Below, one piece after another: positions 1 to 8,971 of a stretch of 34,661 nt of DNA. The DNA comes from an uncultured Bacteroidales bacterium (lineage in GTDB: Bacteria; Bacteroidota; Bacteroidia; Bacteroidales; UBA4417). The DNA lies in the NCBI GenBank assembly GCA_903913645.1, contig CAIWMA010000342.1:1-34661 (forward strand), read 5' to 3'. The notes under the pieces were generated by a model. The model was not told the DNA's origin and did no database searches. It was given only the letters and a program-made list of their open reading frames with translations. Each line of letters opens with the position of its first letter. Positions within the stretch are counted from its first letter, which is position 1. Made by a program: the position numbers and the translations under genes.

Positions 1-2
1 AT

Positions 3-104
3 AACGGCACATTTACAAATAGTGTGGCAACAACCTATTCTATAGGGGGAAACCTCACCAATAATGCGACAACCTTTACTGCCGGAAATAGGAAGCACCT
101 TTGA
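3..104 (+). other. Out-of-frame remnant of an adhesin-like repeat protein
   Basis: The third frame is open from the window edge to a TGA at 102-104. Up to about base 89 it encodes a Thr/Asn/Gly-rich stretch with two similar units (around GTFTNS and LTNNATTFTAGN), of the kind found in long Bacteroidota surface adhesins. After base 89 this resemblance stops. The peptide synthetase reading takes over in frame 1, starting around bases 76-90. That frame has a stop at 43-45, so the two readings cannot be one protein. Bases 76-89 make sense in both readings, which suits a join at a short shared sequence: an assembly chimera or a real recombination. The adhesin assignment rests on composition only. 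Confidence 0.4.
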
Positions 105-1557
105 TTATGTTGCTCCAGCGAATGAAGTTGAAGAAGGTATTTGCGGTGTTTATTCCAACATACTGAAAATTGATAAAGTAGGCACGCATGACAATTTCTT
201 TGAGATCGGAGGCTCGTCCATGTCTGCCATCAAGGCGATCATTCAGATCATCAATCTGGGATATAGCATCAAGTATGGCGATCTTTTCAAACTGAAAACG
301 CCGCTGGCTGTTGCCAAATTCCTTACGGATCATAAAGAGGAGGCAGAAACTGCCGAAGAGGTTCAATTGGAGGATATTTCAGATTACGATTACTCGGCAA
401 TCAACCGGGTTCTTGAAAAAAACAAACCAGATTTATGGGAAAATTTTACCGGTTATAATTTGGGAGATGTGCTTCTTACCGGTGCTACCGGATACCTGGG
501 AATCCACGTTCTGAAGGAACTCATCGATAAAGAGACTGGCAGGATTTACTGCATGGTGAGATCAAAAGGATCATTAACACCATCGCAACGATTGAAGACT
601 CAGCTGATGTATTATTTTTCGGATACTTTCGACGAAACCATCGGCACCAGGATTATTCCTGTCGACGGTGATATCACGAATATGGCTACCCTGAAATCAC
701 TCGAAGGCATGAAAATAAGTACTGTAATAAATTGTGCTGCCAGTGTAAAGCATTTTGATGCCAGTTCCGAAATTGAGAAGATCAACGTAGACGGAGTCGT
801 GAATCTGATTGGATTTTGTAAAGGTGAAAATGCCCGTTTGATACATATCTCAACCATGAGCACTTTTGGTCTTATCGAAAAGGATAAGCTTTCGAAGGAG
901 ACCGTGATGAATGAATCCCGGCTTTACATGGGGCAGAAAATTGACAATAAATATGTTTTGACCAAGTTTAAGGCTGAACGTCATGTGCTGCAGTCTGTCA
1001 GCGAAGGATTGGATGCAAAGATTATGCGGGTTGGTAACCTGATGGGCCGCCACTCCGACGGTGAGTTTCAGATCAACTTCAGGAGTAATGCTTTTGTTAA
1101 TGTTCTTAAATCGTACAAAGTACTAGGAATGTTCCCTCTTAGCCAATTGATTTCACCACTGGAAATATCACCGATCGATTGCACTGCAAGAGCTGTTGTT
1201 TCACTTTCCAGGGCTCCGCATGAAATTGTTGTACTTCATGTTTACAACAATTACAGGCTTAATATGGCAAATGTGATTTTTGCAATGCAGCAGTATGGGT
1301 TTGAAGTTACGCTGGTTTCTGATAAGGTTTTTGATGAACGCTTCGGGGAATTTATGAAAGACTCCATCAAGAGTGAGTATCTGTCGGGACTGCTTCAATA
1401 CCAGCCTGGTGGAAATTTGGTTGAGGTTCCTGACGAAAATAACTTTACCACCACTCTGCTATATAAGAATGGTATCCGCTGGCCGCTTGCCAGTGACGAC
1501 TATTCAATCAAGTTAATCGGGTTGCTCGACGGACTTGGTTTTTTTGATGAAGACTAG
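64..1557 (+). CDS. Nonribosomal peptide synthetase C-terminal fragment: carrier protein plus thioester reductase
   Basis: This is the terminal module end of an NRPS. Residues 7-18 match the tail of an adenylation domain (LPEIG then YVAP). Residues 20-90 are a peptidyl carrier protein with the phosphopantetheine-attachment motif IGGSS, attachment Ser52. Residues 135-480 are a thioester reductase (R) domain of the extended SDR type, with NADPH-binding TGATGYLG at 139-146 and catalytic Tyr297-x3-Lys301. R domains release the carrier-bound peptide or acyl chain reductively as an aldehyde or alcohol. A normal NRPS would have a ~500-residue adenylation domain, and usually a condensation domain, before residue 7. 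Here frame 1 has a stop at 43-45, so the ATG at 64 is only the first available start and may not be used. I read this as a truncated gene or an assembly break. A terminator-like hairpin follows. Domain calls are secure; the product is unknown. Confidence 0.85.
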   Translation: MRQPLLPEIGSTFDYVAPANEVEEGICGVYSNILKIDKVGTHDNFFEIGGSSMSAIKAIIQIINLGYSIKYGDLFKLKTPLAVAKFLTDHKEEAETAEEVQLEDISDYDYSAINRVLEKNKPDLWENFTGYNLGDVLLTGATGYLGIHVLKELIDKETGRIYCMVRSKGSLTPSQRLKTQLMYYFSDTFDETIGTRIIPVDGDITNMATLKSLEGMKISTVINCAASVKHFDASSEIEKINVDGVVNLIGFCKGENARLIHISTMSTFGLIEKDKLSKETVMNESRLYMGQKIDNKYVLTKFKAERHVLQSVSEGLDAKIMRVGNLMGRHSDGEFQINFRSNAFVNVLKSYKVLGMFPLSQLISPLEISPIDCTARAVVSLSRAPHEIVVLHVYNNYRLNMANVIFAMQQYGFEVTLVSDKVFDERFGEFMKDSIKSEYLSGLLQYQPGGNLVEVPDENNFTTTLLYKNGIRWPLASDDYSIKLIGLLDGLGFFDED

Positions 1558-1563
1558 TTTAAT

Positions 1564-1613
1564 GGGGAAGCACTTAATGTATTATTTGAGATAATGCTTC
1601 CTCTATAATTTTT
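1564..1613 (+). terminator. Rho-independent terminator-like hairpin after the NRPS fragment
   Basis: GGGGAAGCA at 1564-1572 pairs with TGCTTCCTC at 1595-1603, giving nine pairs including one G-U. The loop can pair further (CTTAA with TTGAG). TATAATTTTT follows. It lies 7 bases past the NRPS stop codon, as expected for a terminator. Confidence 0.55.
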
Positions 1614-1788
1614 AACTGAAAAGCGTACGGGATACTTGCCTGATATAAATTATTTGTGTCAATGTATGGAAATCTGGAGAAATAACTCAATAATACTAAT
1701 GGGTAAGGCATCACATTTTGAAAAATAATTTGAGATCAAAAACAGAGATTTGTCTGTAAATTGATAAAATAAAATAATTCTACTCTAT

Positions 1789-2595
1789 ATGTCAATCACG
1801 AAGAAAGCGACACTTTTATTGATTATCAGTGTTTTGTGTTCAGTTTGCAAAGCACAGGACAAACCACATTCCGACAACCTAACTGCCGCAGCCAATGCGC
1901 TCAATCCGGTTGCACCGGTGCTCAAATTCCAGCTGCAACCAAACTATTCGATTTTCCATAGCGGCGGTCAACAACTCAACCTTATGACCCGCATCGTGAT
2001 ACCGTACGATGGAATGTTGCTGCCCTTTTTTAAGTCGAAGGATAAAAAATATACTTCAATGGTTCGTATTGAAGCACCCATCATCAGCCAGACCTATGAT
2101 TCACTGTCTGAAATGAATGCAACGGGTCTTGGTGATATTAATGTTTCTGAAGTTCTTGCCAGGAAATTTTCATGGGGGAAATTAGGGTTTGGGCCTTGCT
2201 TTGGCTTTCCGGTTGCAACCCAATCTGTACTGGGATCCGAGAAATGGACGGCAGGCCTGGTAGCGCTAGCCATATACAACAAACCCAAACATGTTATGAT
2301 GGGAGTTTTTATGTACCAGTATTTTTCTTTTGCAGGATCTTCAGCACGGCCATCAAAGAACTATATGACTGTCCAGCCATTCATTAATTATATTTTCAAT
2401 AAGGGCTACTTTGTTATGGTTAACCCGGTATGTACATTAAACTGGGAAGAAGAAAATTATACCATACCCCTTGCCCTCGGATTCGGGAAGGCTTTTGCCC
2501 GGAATTTATCAGCGTATATCATGCCTGAATACATTATAACAGGCCCGACTAAAAAAAGCTGGGTAATCCAGTTTAACCTGAATACTATGTTCTGA
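1789..2595 (+). CDS. Outer-membrane beta-barrel protein, MetA/transporter-like
   Basis: The protein has 268 aa and a clear signal peptide: Lys-Lys, a hydrophobic core, and probable cleavage after CKA near residue 22. The rest is a run of alternating short strands with aromatic residues and ends in Phe (NLNTMF), typical of an outer-membrane barrel. Size, the 'PVAPVLKFQLQPNYS' start of the mature region and the repeated glycine-aromatic strands resemble the MetA-pathway/'transporter' barrel family (often annotated under phenol degradation). That label says little about substrate. It is alone on its strand between a 231-base gap and a 450-base gap, so it is probably monocistronic. No Shine-Dalgarno sequence is seen, which is normal for this phylum. 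Export to the outer membrane is well supported; the substrate is unknown. Confidence 0.6.
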   Translation: MSITKKATLLLIISVLCSVCKAQDKPHSDNLTAAANALNPVAPVLKFQLQPNYSIFHSGGQQLNLMTRIVIPYDGMLLPFFKSKDKKYTSMVRIEAPIISQTYDSLSEMNATGLGDINVSEVLARKFSWGKLGFGPCFGFPVATQSVLGSEKWTAGLVALAIYNKPKHVMMGVFMYQYFSFAGSSARPSKNYMTVQPFINYIFNKGYFVMVNPVCTLNWEEENYTIPLALGFGKAFARNLSAYIMPEYIITGPTKKSWVIQFNLNTMF

Positions 2596-3045
2596 GATAG
2601 TATAGCTGGTATAGTCAGGCAATTTTTACGACGCAGTATTTGCGAGATATTCAGGCAGTTATTTCCTTTCAATTGTTTAGCTATACTCGTTAGCTTTGTT
2701 CCTGAATTGCCATTTTTACAGCTAATAAATTATTCAGGAATATGAAAGACTGACAAAAGGCTGAAATGAATTATGGTGCAAAGCCGGCTTCGAAAAGTAA
2801 CCTCAAAAGAACTGTCATTCACTAAAATATTCGAAATGTATTTTACAGTTATTATCAGGAATTAAATTCACAGTAAGTAGATAATTAAAAATTCCGGTCA
2901 ATTGTTCCCCGATTTTATGCCTATTCCATAAACTGGTTGAGAATATTTCTTACTTTAGCATACTCATTCAGACATTTTATATAATCATAGGGGAAATAAT
3001 TGTTTCTGTTCAGTTACATTTCAAACCACATTTAAGCGACTACAA
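2596..3045. other. 450-base gap with one promoter-like site and no convincing gene
   Basis: Only very short reading frames occur here, for example one of about 19 codons near 2766 that looks random. The notable element is the promoter-like and hairpin site at 2691-2742, listed separately. The remainder is AT-rich with nothing recognised. Confidence 0.5.
2691..2742 (+). promoter_or_regulatory. TAnnTTTG promoter element followed by an inverted repeat
   Basis: TAGCTTTG at 2691-2698 is an exact match to the Bacteroidota -7 consensus TAnnTTTG. No good -33 TTTG is seen at the usual distance. Directly after it, TTCCTGAAT (2699-2707) and ATTCAGGAA (2732-2740) form a perfect 9-bp inverted repeat, extendable by a G-U and a T-A pair. 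A start here would give the GNAT gene at 3046 a leader of about 340 bases. Confidence 0.3.
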
Positions 3046-4164
3046 ATGACATTAGTGCTAAAGGATGTTTCTTCAAAAAAGGAATTTAAAGAATTTATTT
3101 ACCTGCCGGAAAAAATTCACCAGGGACATAAAGATTGGTTGCCTCCACTTTATATGGACGAGAAAGTCTTTTTTGATCCTAAAAAAAACCATTCTTTTAA
3201 TGCATGTGATCACCGCCTGGTAATTGCGTATAAGGATGACATTGCTGTAGGGCGCATAATGGGGATAATAAATCGCCAGCATAATGAAATGATGGGTTTA
3301 AAAAATGTCCGTTTTGGATTTATCGAAACCTATAATGACCAGGAAGTTGCACATGCCTTGATTTCGGAAATTGAAAACTGGGGACGTGAAAAGGGGATGA
3401 ATAAAATTGTTGGTCCATTCGGGTTTTCGGATCGTGAGCCGCAAGGATTGCTGATTGAGGGTTTCGAATATGAACCAGTAATTGATAGCGCCTGCAATTT
3501 CGAATACATGCCTAAACTTGTTGAAAACGAAGGATATACAAAAGAACTGGATTGCGTAATTTACCGGTATCCCGTGGCAAGCCCGCCTCCTGATATAATG
3601 TATAAAATATTTGACAGGATTACTTCCCGGAAAGACCTTCAGTTTCTGGAATTCAAAAGCAAAAGAGAGGTAAAACCCTGGATAGTGCCTATTTTCAGGG
3701 CTATGAATGAATCATTTGTCAATATATACGGATTCGTTCCTATGGACGAGACCGAAATGCAGGAAATGGCAAAAAAGTACCTGCCGGTTATTGATCTTGA
3801 ATTTGTAAGCGTGGTAGTAAAGGATGGCAAAGTAATTTCCTTTGTTATCAGCATGCCGAATATGTATAAAGGCTTGCAGAAAGCAAACGGCCGTTTGTTG
3901 CCTTTCGGATTGTTTCATATTCTCAGGGCCATGAAAAAAGCCAAAACTGTGAACCTGATGCTGGGCGCTGTAATTCCTGAATACCAGAAACAAGGCCTGA
4001 ACATATATTTATCGATAACTACAATTAAGGCTGCTATCAGAAGAGGAATGACCAGCGTTGATACCCATGTTGTTATGGAGGAAAATGATGATATGTCGAA
4101 CGAATTCAAACGTTACGGGGCATTCCTGATTAAAAAATTCAGGGTATACCAAAAGCCTTTATAG
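3046..4164 (+). CDS. GNAT-fold N-acyltransferase-like protein, YghO-type
   Basis: This is a 372-aa soluble protein without signal peptide. It resembles the long GNAT-fold proteins annotated as YghO or 'N-acetyltransferase' in many Bacteroidota. The N-terminal half holds a GNAT-like segment (residues 58-135: 'DIAVGRIMGI', then 'GFIETY' and a helix ending 'GREKGMNKIVGPFGF'). The C-terminal half (240-372) repeats a GNAT-like pattern with 'GAVIPEYQKQGLN', resembling the acetyl-CoA-binding Q/R-x-x-G-x loop, and ends in the usual GNAT beta strands. Such proteins are about twice the size of a single GNAT domain, consistent with a tandem fold. The acyl donor and acceptor cannot be told from sequence. 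Some long GNAT-like proteins are thought to N-acylate lipid precursors; I see no lipid-synthesis gene nearby to support that here. Confidence 0.65.
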   Translation: MTLVLKDVSSKKEFKEFIYLPEKIHQGHKDWLPPLYMDEKVFFDPKKNHSFNACDHRLVIAYKDDIAVGRIMGIINRQHNEMMGLKNVRFGFIETYNDQEVAHALISEIENWGREKGMNKIVGPFGFSDREPQGLLIEGFEYEPVIDSACNFEYMPKLVENEGYTKELDCVIYRYPVASPPPDIMYKIFDRITSRKDLQFLEFKSKREVKPWIVPIFRAMNESFVNIYGFVPMDETEMQEMAKKYLPVIDLEFVSVVVKDGKVISFVISMPNMYKGLQKANGRLLPFGLFHILRAMKKAKTVNLMLGAVIPEYQKQGLNIYLSITTIKAAIRRGMTSVDTHVVMEENDDMSNEFKRYGAFLIKKFRVYQKPL

Positions 4165-4283
4165 TCGGACAGATAAATTTTTCTGGTTCCTGTTTGCTTT
4201 TTTCGCGTCCGGTTATTGGGGATTAAAAGCATCCTGGATTTTGTATGTCTATAAAAGTAATTGAGAATACTAATACAGGTTCC

Positions 4284-5150
4284 ATGCAAAAGATATCAGT
4301 CATAGCTGTTTGCCTTTTTATGCTCCTGGTTCCGGAGAAATTAATCAAGGCGCAAAACAGAGTTTTCAATTTTGATACTATTCATCTTATTCAACCAGAA
4401 TACTACTCACTGGATTTTTCACTTGATGATACTCTGATTAATACAATGAGTATTCAAAGGCAAAATGCGGTGCAGATGAATGTTGCGCATTTCAGAACCG
4501 GAGGAAATATTCTGGGAGGCGTAATGACATTAGCTACAGGATTTGGATTTGGCAGTACCTCAAATGTGGATTGGTACCTGGCTTCAGCTATCCGTACCAG
4601 TAATCCAAAACTGGATTGGATACTTGATGTTTATTGCCCGGGTTACATTGAAAAGGAAAGGACCAGGATTACAAACAGCGATGGAAGCCATTCGGTAGAG
4701 ACAAATTATGTCAACAGATTTTCGTGGTCGAAAGGAGCTATGGGGTTTATCATAGAAGGAAAAGATACCATCGGTTGGAATTATGTATACAGGAGTCCAC
4801 GAACTGACACGGCTGTGCAAAAGTGGTCACAACAAGTTTATAAAGGAATTCCGGAAACGGCAATGGCATTTTCTGCCGAGTTTGCATTGGTTGGTGAGTT
4901 TACCGGTAAAGCATGTGCCATTTTATTTAATACTACTGAGAACAGGATTTATATATTTAAAGAGAATAACCTTTCGGGCATATATCAATGCCAAAATCCT
5001 CCGAAAGTAACATTAAGCAAGAAAAAGAGAAAACCTGCTGCGCAGCCTTACCTGCTTGTCGGTACTGAACTAACTGCATGGGATCGTGTGGACATCCTTC
5101 GGTTAGCCATGGTTGGTTTACACATGGAAAGTGCTATAAAATCTTTGTAA
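4284..5150 (+). CDS. Secreted protein of unknown function
   Basis: I chose the ATG at 4284 over the one at 4245 because it puts a normal signal peptide at the N terminus: MQK, a hydrophobic core, then cleavage after IKA near residue 23. The 39 bases between the two starts encode polar residues that would precede the signal. The mature part is about 265 aa with alternating strand-like segments, a glycine-rich stretch (GGNILGGVMTLATGFGFGS) and a basic patch (SKKKRKP) near the C terminus. It has no lipobox, no T9SS tail and no family I recognise. It is probably periplasmic or outer-membrane-associated. It lies 119 bases after the GNAT gene on the same strand and faces the next gene convergently, with only 22 bases between the stops. 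Confidence 0.55.
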   Translation: MQKISVIAVCLFMLLVPEKLIKAQNRVFNFDTIHLIQPEYYSLDFSLDDTLINTMSIQRQNAVQMNVAHFRTGGNILGGVMTLATGFGFGSTSNVDWYLASAIRTSNPKLDWILDVYCPGYIEKERTRITNSDGSHSVETNYVNRFSWSKGAMGFIIEGKDTIGWNYVYRSPRTDTAVQKWSQQVYKGIPETAMAFSAEFALVGEFTGKACAILFNTTENRIYIFKENNLSGIYQCQNPPKVTLSKKKRKPAAQPYLLVGTELTAWDRVDILRLAMVGLHMESAIKSL

Positions 5151-5172
5151 AAGTACCAGTTGCCAGGTCAGA

Positions 5173-5736
5173 CTACCTTTTTACAAATTTTGTAACAGGA
5201 TGGATTTCATTAATCGAACCTCTCCAGCAGGTGGTTCTGCCCGGATTTGACTGAAAACTCATATTCCTGTGTTCGAGATCAGCAAATTTATAGCCGTAAA
5301 AATCAACAAAGTTATTCTTAAGGCTGTATAATTCGTCATCAGTCCAGTTAAACATCGCCTTAACCCGAGGTGTTACTTCAACTATTATATATTTGCTTTT
5401 ATCACCTGCATCAGAAGGCTCAGGCACAACTATGATATGAAAATCACGTGCATTCTGATCTCTGCAATTACAAACTTCAGGACCTTGTTGTTTTACGTCA
5501 ACCACATATCCACCAGTCATTTCATATGCTACTCCATCTCCCACACTATCATCTGGGAATTTAAGGAAATCAACCGTTGATATCTTTATATAATTTCCAG
5601 GAATATCAGTCCGGTTTTTTTTAATACTCAGGGCATAAGCCAATGTGCCTTCCTTGGCATTTCCCCAACGTGGACAGGGGCTCTGGGCATAGGCAAAACT
5701 GTGGATTAAAAGAAATACGATTATAGCGGTCCTCAT
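5173..5736 (-). CDS. Small secreted protein with a conserved C-terminal WR...EIHPVT motif
   Basis: The frame is open back to 5787, but the ATG at 5734-5736 gives a standard signal peptide (MRTAIIVFLLIHSFAYAQ, cleaved near residue 18); the upstream ATG would place extra hydrophobic residues before it. The 187-aa product has CNCRDQNARDFHI, then VEVTPR and WRGSINEIHPVT near the end. The order 'CxC...D-x-HI...VEVTPR...EH...WR...EIHPVT' recurs in small uncharacterised secreted proteins of soil and sediment bacteria, which I think have an OB-like fold; that fold call is from memory and not shown by the sequence. Two Cys in CNC and one near the C terminus may form a disulfide. Function is unknown. 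Confidence 0.6.
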   Translation of the reverse strand: MRTAIIVFLLIHSFAYAQSPCPRWGNAKEGTLAYALSIKKNRTDIPGNYIKISTVDFLKFPDDSVGDGVAYEMTGGYVVDVKQQGPEVCNCRDQNARDFHIIVVPEPSDAGDKSKYIIVEVTPRVKAMFNWTDDELYSLKNNFVDFYGYKFADLEHRNMSFQSNPGRTTCWRGSINEIHPVTKFVKR

Positions 5737-5787
5737 ATCAGGAGTAAGTAAGGTTAGAAATGCCGAAAAAAAAGCAAGCCATAGCAA

Positions 5788-6250
5788 TAGTAAAGGCTGA
5801 TTATTAACGGATAGGGTGATGTGTTTGTTCGGATGCTCGTGATAAATTTAAAGCAAACCCGCAAAGAAGTTTATGCAAAATCCTTTAATTCAGGTGAAAC
5901 TGAAGAGCCAGGTTACTTATCGACAATTTGCACACCTGTACTATTTCTATTTTATGAAATAAGCTGTATTTGGGTAAAGGAGGGTATTTTAAAATGAGTA
6001 TTAATAAAATACCAATCACCGAAAGTTTCTTTCTCATGGAGGAAATATTATCAGACCAAAGTTAATAATAAAACGCTGATAAAATTAGCCACAAAGAATT
6101 TTGCCGGTTTCAGGGGCTCAACTATATTGTCTTTTAAAAGATGGAACTTTCAGCCATTACAAGGAATTTAAGAAAAAAATGCAATGCTGGTAATATCTAC
6201 TCATTATAGTCATACTTTTACTCTTTGTCTGTACGCATAGAGTTTGAAAA
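5788..6250. other. 463-base divergent gap upstream of the receptor operon
   Basis: This gap separates the minus-strand secreted protein from the plus-strand TonB-dependent receptor, so it should hold promoters for both. TACTCTTTG at 6219-6227 resembles the -7 consensus with one extra spacer base, about 24 bases before the receptor ATG. A short reading frame with a Shine-Dalgarno sequence and a hairpin lies at 5977-6065 and is listed separately. Nothing else is recognised. Confidence 0.4.
5994..6065 (+). CDS. Possible 23-aa peptide with a strong ribosome binding site
   Basis: ATG at 5994 opens a 23-codon frame ending TAA at 6063-6065. It is preceded by AAAGGAGG at 5977-5984, nine bases from the ATG. 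This is the best Shine-Dalgarno sequence I see in the window, in a phylum that rarely uses one. GGTATTTT (5983-5990) and AAAATACC (6006-6013) form a perfect 8-bp inverted repeat enclosing the start codon, so the site could be occluded in RNA. The peptide matches nothing I know and could be chance. Confidence 0.22.
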   Translation: MSINKIPITESFFLMEEILSDQS

Positions 6251-8971
6251 ATGTTTTGCCAATTAAATAGTAAGCCTGTTTTCTTCTATCTGATTTTTCT
6301 TCTCTTAAGTAAAAATCTTTTTGGCCAGGTTTCATCCTCTCCCGCCCCGGATTCCTCGGGATTTATTTCGTACCAAAATTTTTTCGAAAAACTTCAGAAA
6401 AGAGATTCAGTTCACATTTACTATAAACCGGAGTGGTTTAAGGACAAAAAAATCAACAGCTCTTTTGCCGGCCTTACTCTTGAAGATGCACTTTCGCATG
6501 TAAAGTCAATCAGCAAGCTTTCTTATATTACTCCCGATCAGCATTCCTATGTTTTTGTTCCGTTCCAGGTAAGTACCTACAGCGTTACCGGTGGGAATAA
6601 TTCTGATGTATTAGTGATTGGAAATCCTAATGAATTTGGTAAATATTCAAAAGCAACCTTAAGTGGGAAAATTCTGGATGGTAAGACCTCGGAGTCACTT
6701 CCCGGTGTTACAGTTAATGTAGCGAAGCTAAAAATTGCAACAACAACAGACGCAAACGGAAATTTTTCACTGACTCTGCCGGTTGGAGAACATATGCTGA
6801 CGCTGTCTTTTATTGGTTTCGAAGAGAATACCAGGAAAATTAAAATTGTGAGCAACGGGAGTGCGGATTTTGAGTTATTTCAAAATTCAATTAAGCTCAA
6901 CGAAGTTGTAATTACGGCTGAAAGAGCCGAATTTAATGTTACCGGCACACAAATGAGCCTCCTGCGTTTAAACGCTAAAACCATCAGGGAATTGCCGACG
7001 TCATTGGGCGAAACGGATATTATCAGGAGCATGGCGTTGCTTCCGGGTATTCAGACTGCCGGAGAATTTGGTTCCGGGTTCAATGTTCGGGGCGGAGGTT
7101 CCGACCAGAACCTTATCCTTATCGAAGATGTTCCGATTTTTAATTCATCGCACCTGTTTGGTTTAACCTCGACTATCAATGCTGATAATGTAACAAGCGT
7201 TACACTTTTAAAAGCCGGTATTCCTGCACGGTATGGCGAAAGAGCTTCGAGCGTGATGGATATAAGATTGGGTAAGGATAATACCGGCAATGTAAAAGTG
7301 AAAGGCGGCATTGGTATACTCAGCAGCCGGTTGAGCCTGCAAATTCCTATGTTTAACAAAAAAGCAACCCTGCTGATTGGTGGACGCAGCTCTTATTCCA
7401 ACTGGCTTTTGCATAAGTTTCCCGATATTGATCTGAAAAACAGTTCCGCCAGTTTTTATGATCTGAACGCCTTGTATACATATAATGTCAATCGAAAAAA
7501 TAAGATCACAATTTTTGGCTATTACAGTAACGACAAGTTTGGATTCAGCAAAACCACCAACTATGACTACAGCAATCTATTAGCTTCGTTCAGGTGGACA
7601 CACCTGTTCACCAGCAAGCTTTCGTCAAGCTTTTTAACAGGATACAGCCGGTATAAATACAGCGTAAATGAATCGGACACACTTCATCGCGAAGAAGCCT
7701 ACCAGATAAACCTGAATACGCAATATAATAACCTGAAATGGAATTTTGCCTGGCTTCCGAATCATAAATATTCAGTTGATTTCGGAATCAACGCTGTGCT
7801 TTACAGGATAATGCCCGGAGAGGAAATTCCATTTGGCGCTAAATCGTTGATTAAGCCTTTACAAGTTCAAACGGAAAAGGCCATTGAAATAGCGGCTTAT
7901 ATCAGCGATAATTTCGATATTCTGCCTGGAATAAATACGGAGGCAGGTTTGCGTTTAGTGCATTATTCTGCGCTCGGGCCAGGTTCTTTCCAGACGTATA
8001 TTCCCGGGCAGCCATTTTCGATGGAAACAATAACGGATACAATTCAATATAATTCAAACCAGGTAATAAGCCGGAATTTCGCGCTGGAACCCCGGCTGTC
8101 ATTCAGGTATAATCTGAACGAAACGAGTTCCGTTAAATGGAGCTATAACCGCATCGATCAGTTTATCAGCCTTGTTTCGAATAATTCGGTAATGTCGCCA
8201 ACTGATACCTGGATACTAAGCAATACTTATATCAAACCATTAATTTCAGATCAGCTAGCCATTGGGTATTTTAAAAATTTTAAACAAAATACGTATGAGG
8301 TTTCGGTTGAAGCTTATTACCGGAAACTTCAGAATGTGGTTGAATACAAAAATGGTGCACAACTCCTGCTTAACCAGCACGTCGAAACTGATCTGCTCAA
8401 TGCAAAAGGATACACTTATGGTATCGAATTTTATGCCAGGAAAAGCGAAGGAGCGCTCACCGGCTGGATAAGTTATACTTATTCACGTTCTATGTTAAAA
8501 ACCACAGGGACTTCCACCGAAAAGCAAATCAACAGGAATCAATATTATCCTTCAAATTTCGACAAGCCTCACAACCTCGTAATCATTGCCAACTACCATT
8601 TATCAAGGAGATGGCGGGTTTCGGGGACTTTTGCTTTCAATACAGGCCGCCCGATAACTTTGCCCGAACTCAAATTTAATTCACAGGGTAACGAGCTCAT
8701 TTATTACTCCGACCGCAATAAATACCGTTTGCCTGATTATCACAGGTTGGACATATCAATTACCTACGACGAAAATCTCAGACTGAAAAAAATGTGGAAA
8801 GGAAGCTGGACTCTTTCCGTTATTAATGTGTATGGCAGGAACAATACATATTCGGTTTATTATGCAGCGCCCGACAAAAGGATCTATTATCCATCGGGAA
8901 CAACAACAATGTATAAAATGTATATTATCGGAATTCCGTTGCCTACACTCACATATAATTTTACTTTTTGA
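6251..8971 (+). CDS. TonB-dependent outer-membrane receptor with STN and carboxypeptidase-regulatory-like domains
   Basis: The 906-aa protein starts with a signal peptide (residues 1-25, cleaved near LFGQ). It continues with an STN (secretin/TonB short N-terminal) domain at about 38-105, a carboxypeptidase-regulatory-like domain at about 137-212 (GKILDG...LPGVTVNV...TDANGNFSL), a plug at about 235-340 (NVRGGGSDQNLILIEDVP) and a 22-strand-type barrel to the end, finishing in a terminal Phe (YNFTF). It would import a ligand using TonB energy; the substrate is not evident. It is not a clear SusC: no SusD-like gene follows, but a DUF4249 lipoprotein does, a pairing common in Bacteroidota. STN domains often signal to an anti-sigma factor, yet no FecR or ECF sigma gene is in the window. 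Its stop overlaps the next start (TGATG). Confidence 0.93.
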   Translation: MFCQLNSKPVFFYLIFLLLSKNLFGQVSSSPAPDSSGFISYQNFFEKLQKRDSVHIYYKPEWFKDKKINSSFAGLTLEDALSHVKSISKLSYITPDQHSYVFVPFQVSTYSVTGGNNSDVLVIGNPNEFGKYSKATLSGKILDGKTSESLPGVTVNVAKLKIATTTDANGNFSLTLPVGEHMLTLSFIGFEENTRKIKIVSNGSADFELFQNSIKLNEVVITAERAEFNVTGTQMSLLRLNAKTIRELPTSLGETDIIRSMALLPGIQTAGEFGSGFNVRGGGSDQNLILIEDVPIFNSSHLFGLTSTINADNVTSVTLLKAGIPARYGERASSVMDIRLGKDNTGNVKVKGGIGILSSRLSLQIPMFNKKATLLIGGRSSYSNWLLHKFPDIDLKNSSASFYDLNALYTYNVNRKNKITIFGYYSNDKFGFSKTTNYDYSNLLASFRWTHLFTSKLSSSFLTGYSRYKYSVNESDTLHREEAYQINLNTQYNNLKWNFAWLPNHKYSVDFGINAVLYRIMPGEEIPFGAKSLIKPLQVQTEKAIEIAAYISDNFDILPGINTEAGLRLVHYSALGPGSFQTYIPGQPFSMETITDTIQYNSNQVISRNFALEPRLSFRYNLNETSSVKWSYNRIDQFISLVSNNSVMSPTDTWILSNTYIKPLISDQLAIGYFKNFKQNTYEVSVEAYYRKLQNVVEYKNGAQLLLNQHVETDLLNAKGYTYGIEFYARKSEGALTGWISYTYSRSMLKTTGTSTEKQINRNQYYPSNFDKPHNLVIIANYHLSRRWRVSGTFAFNTGRPITLPELKFNSQGNELIYYSDRNKYRLPDYHRLDISITYDENLRLKKMWKGSWTLSVINVYGRNNTYSVYYAAPDKRIYYPSGTTTMYKMYIIGIPLPTLTYNFTF

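Noticed and set aside
1789-2595. Phenol-degradation function for the barrel protein
   Set aside because: The family name is historical; no aromatic-degradation gene is nearby.
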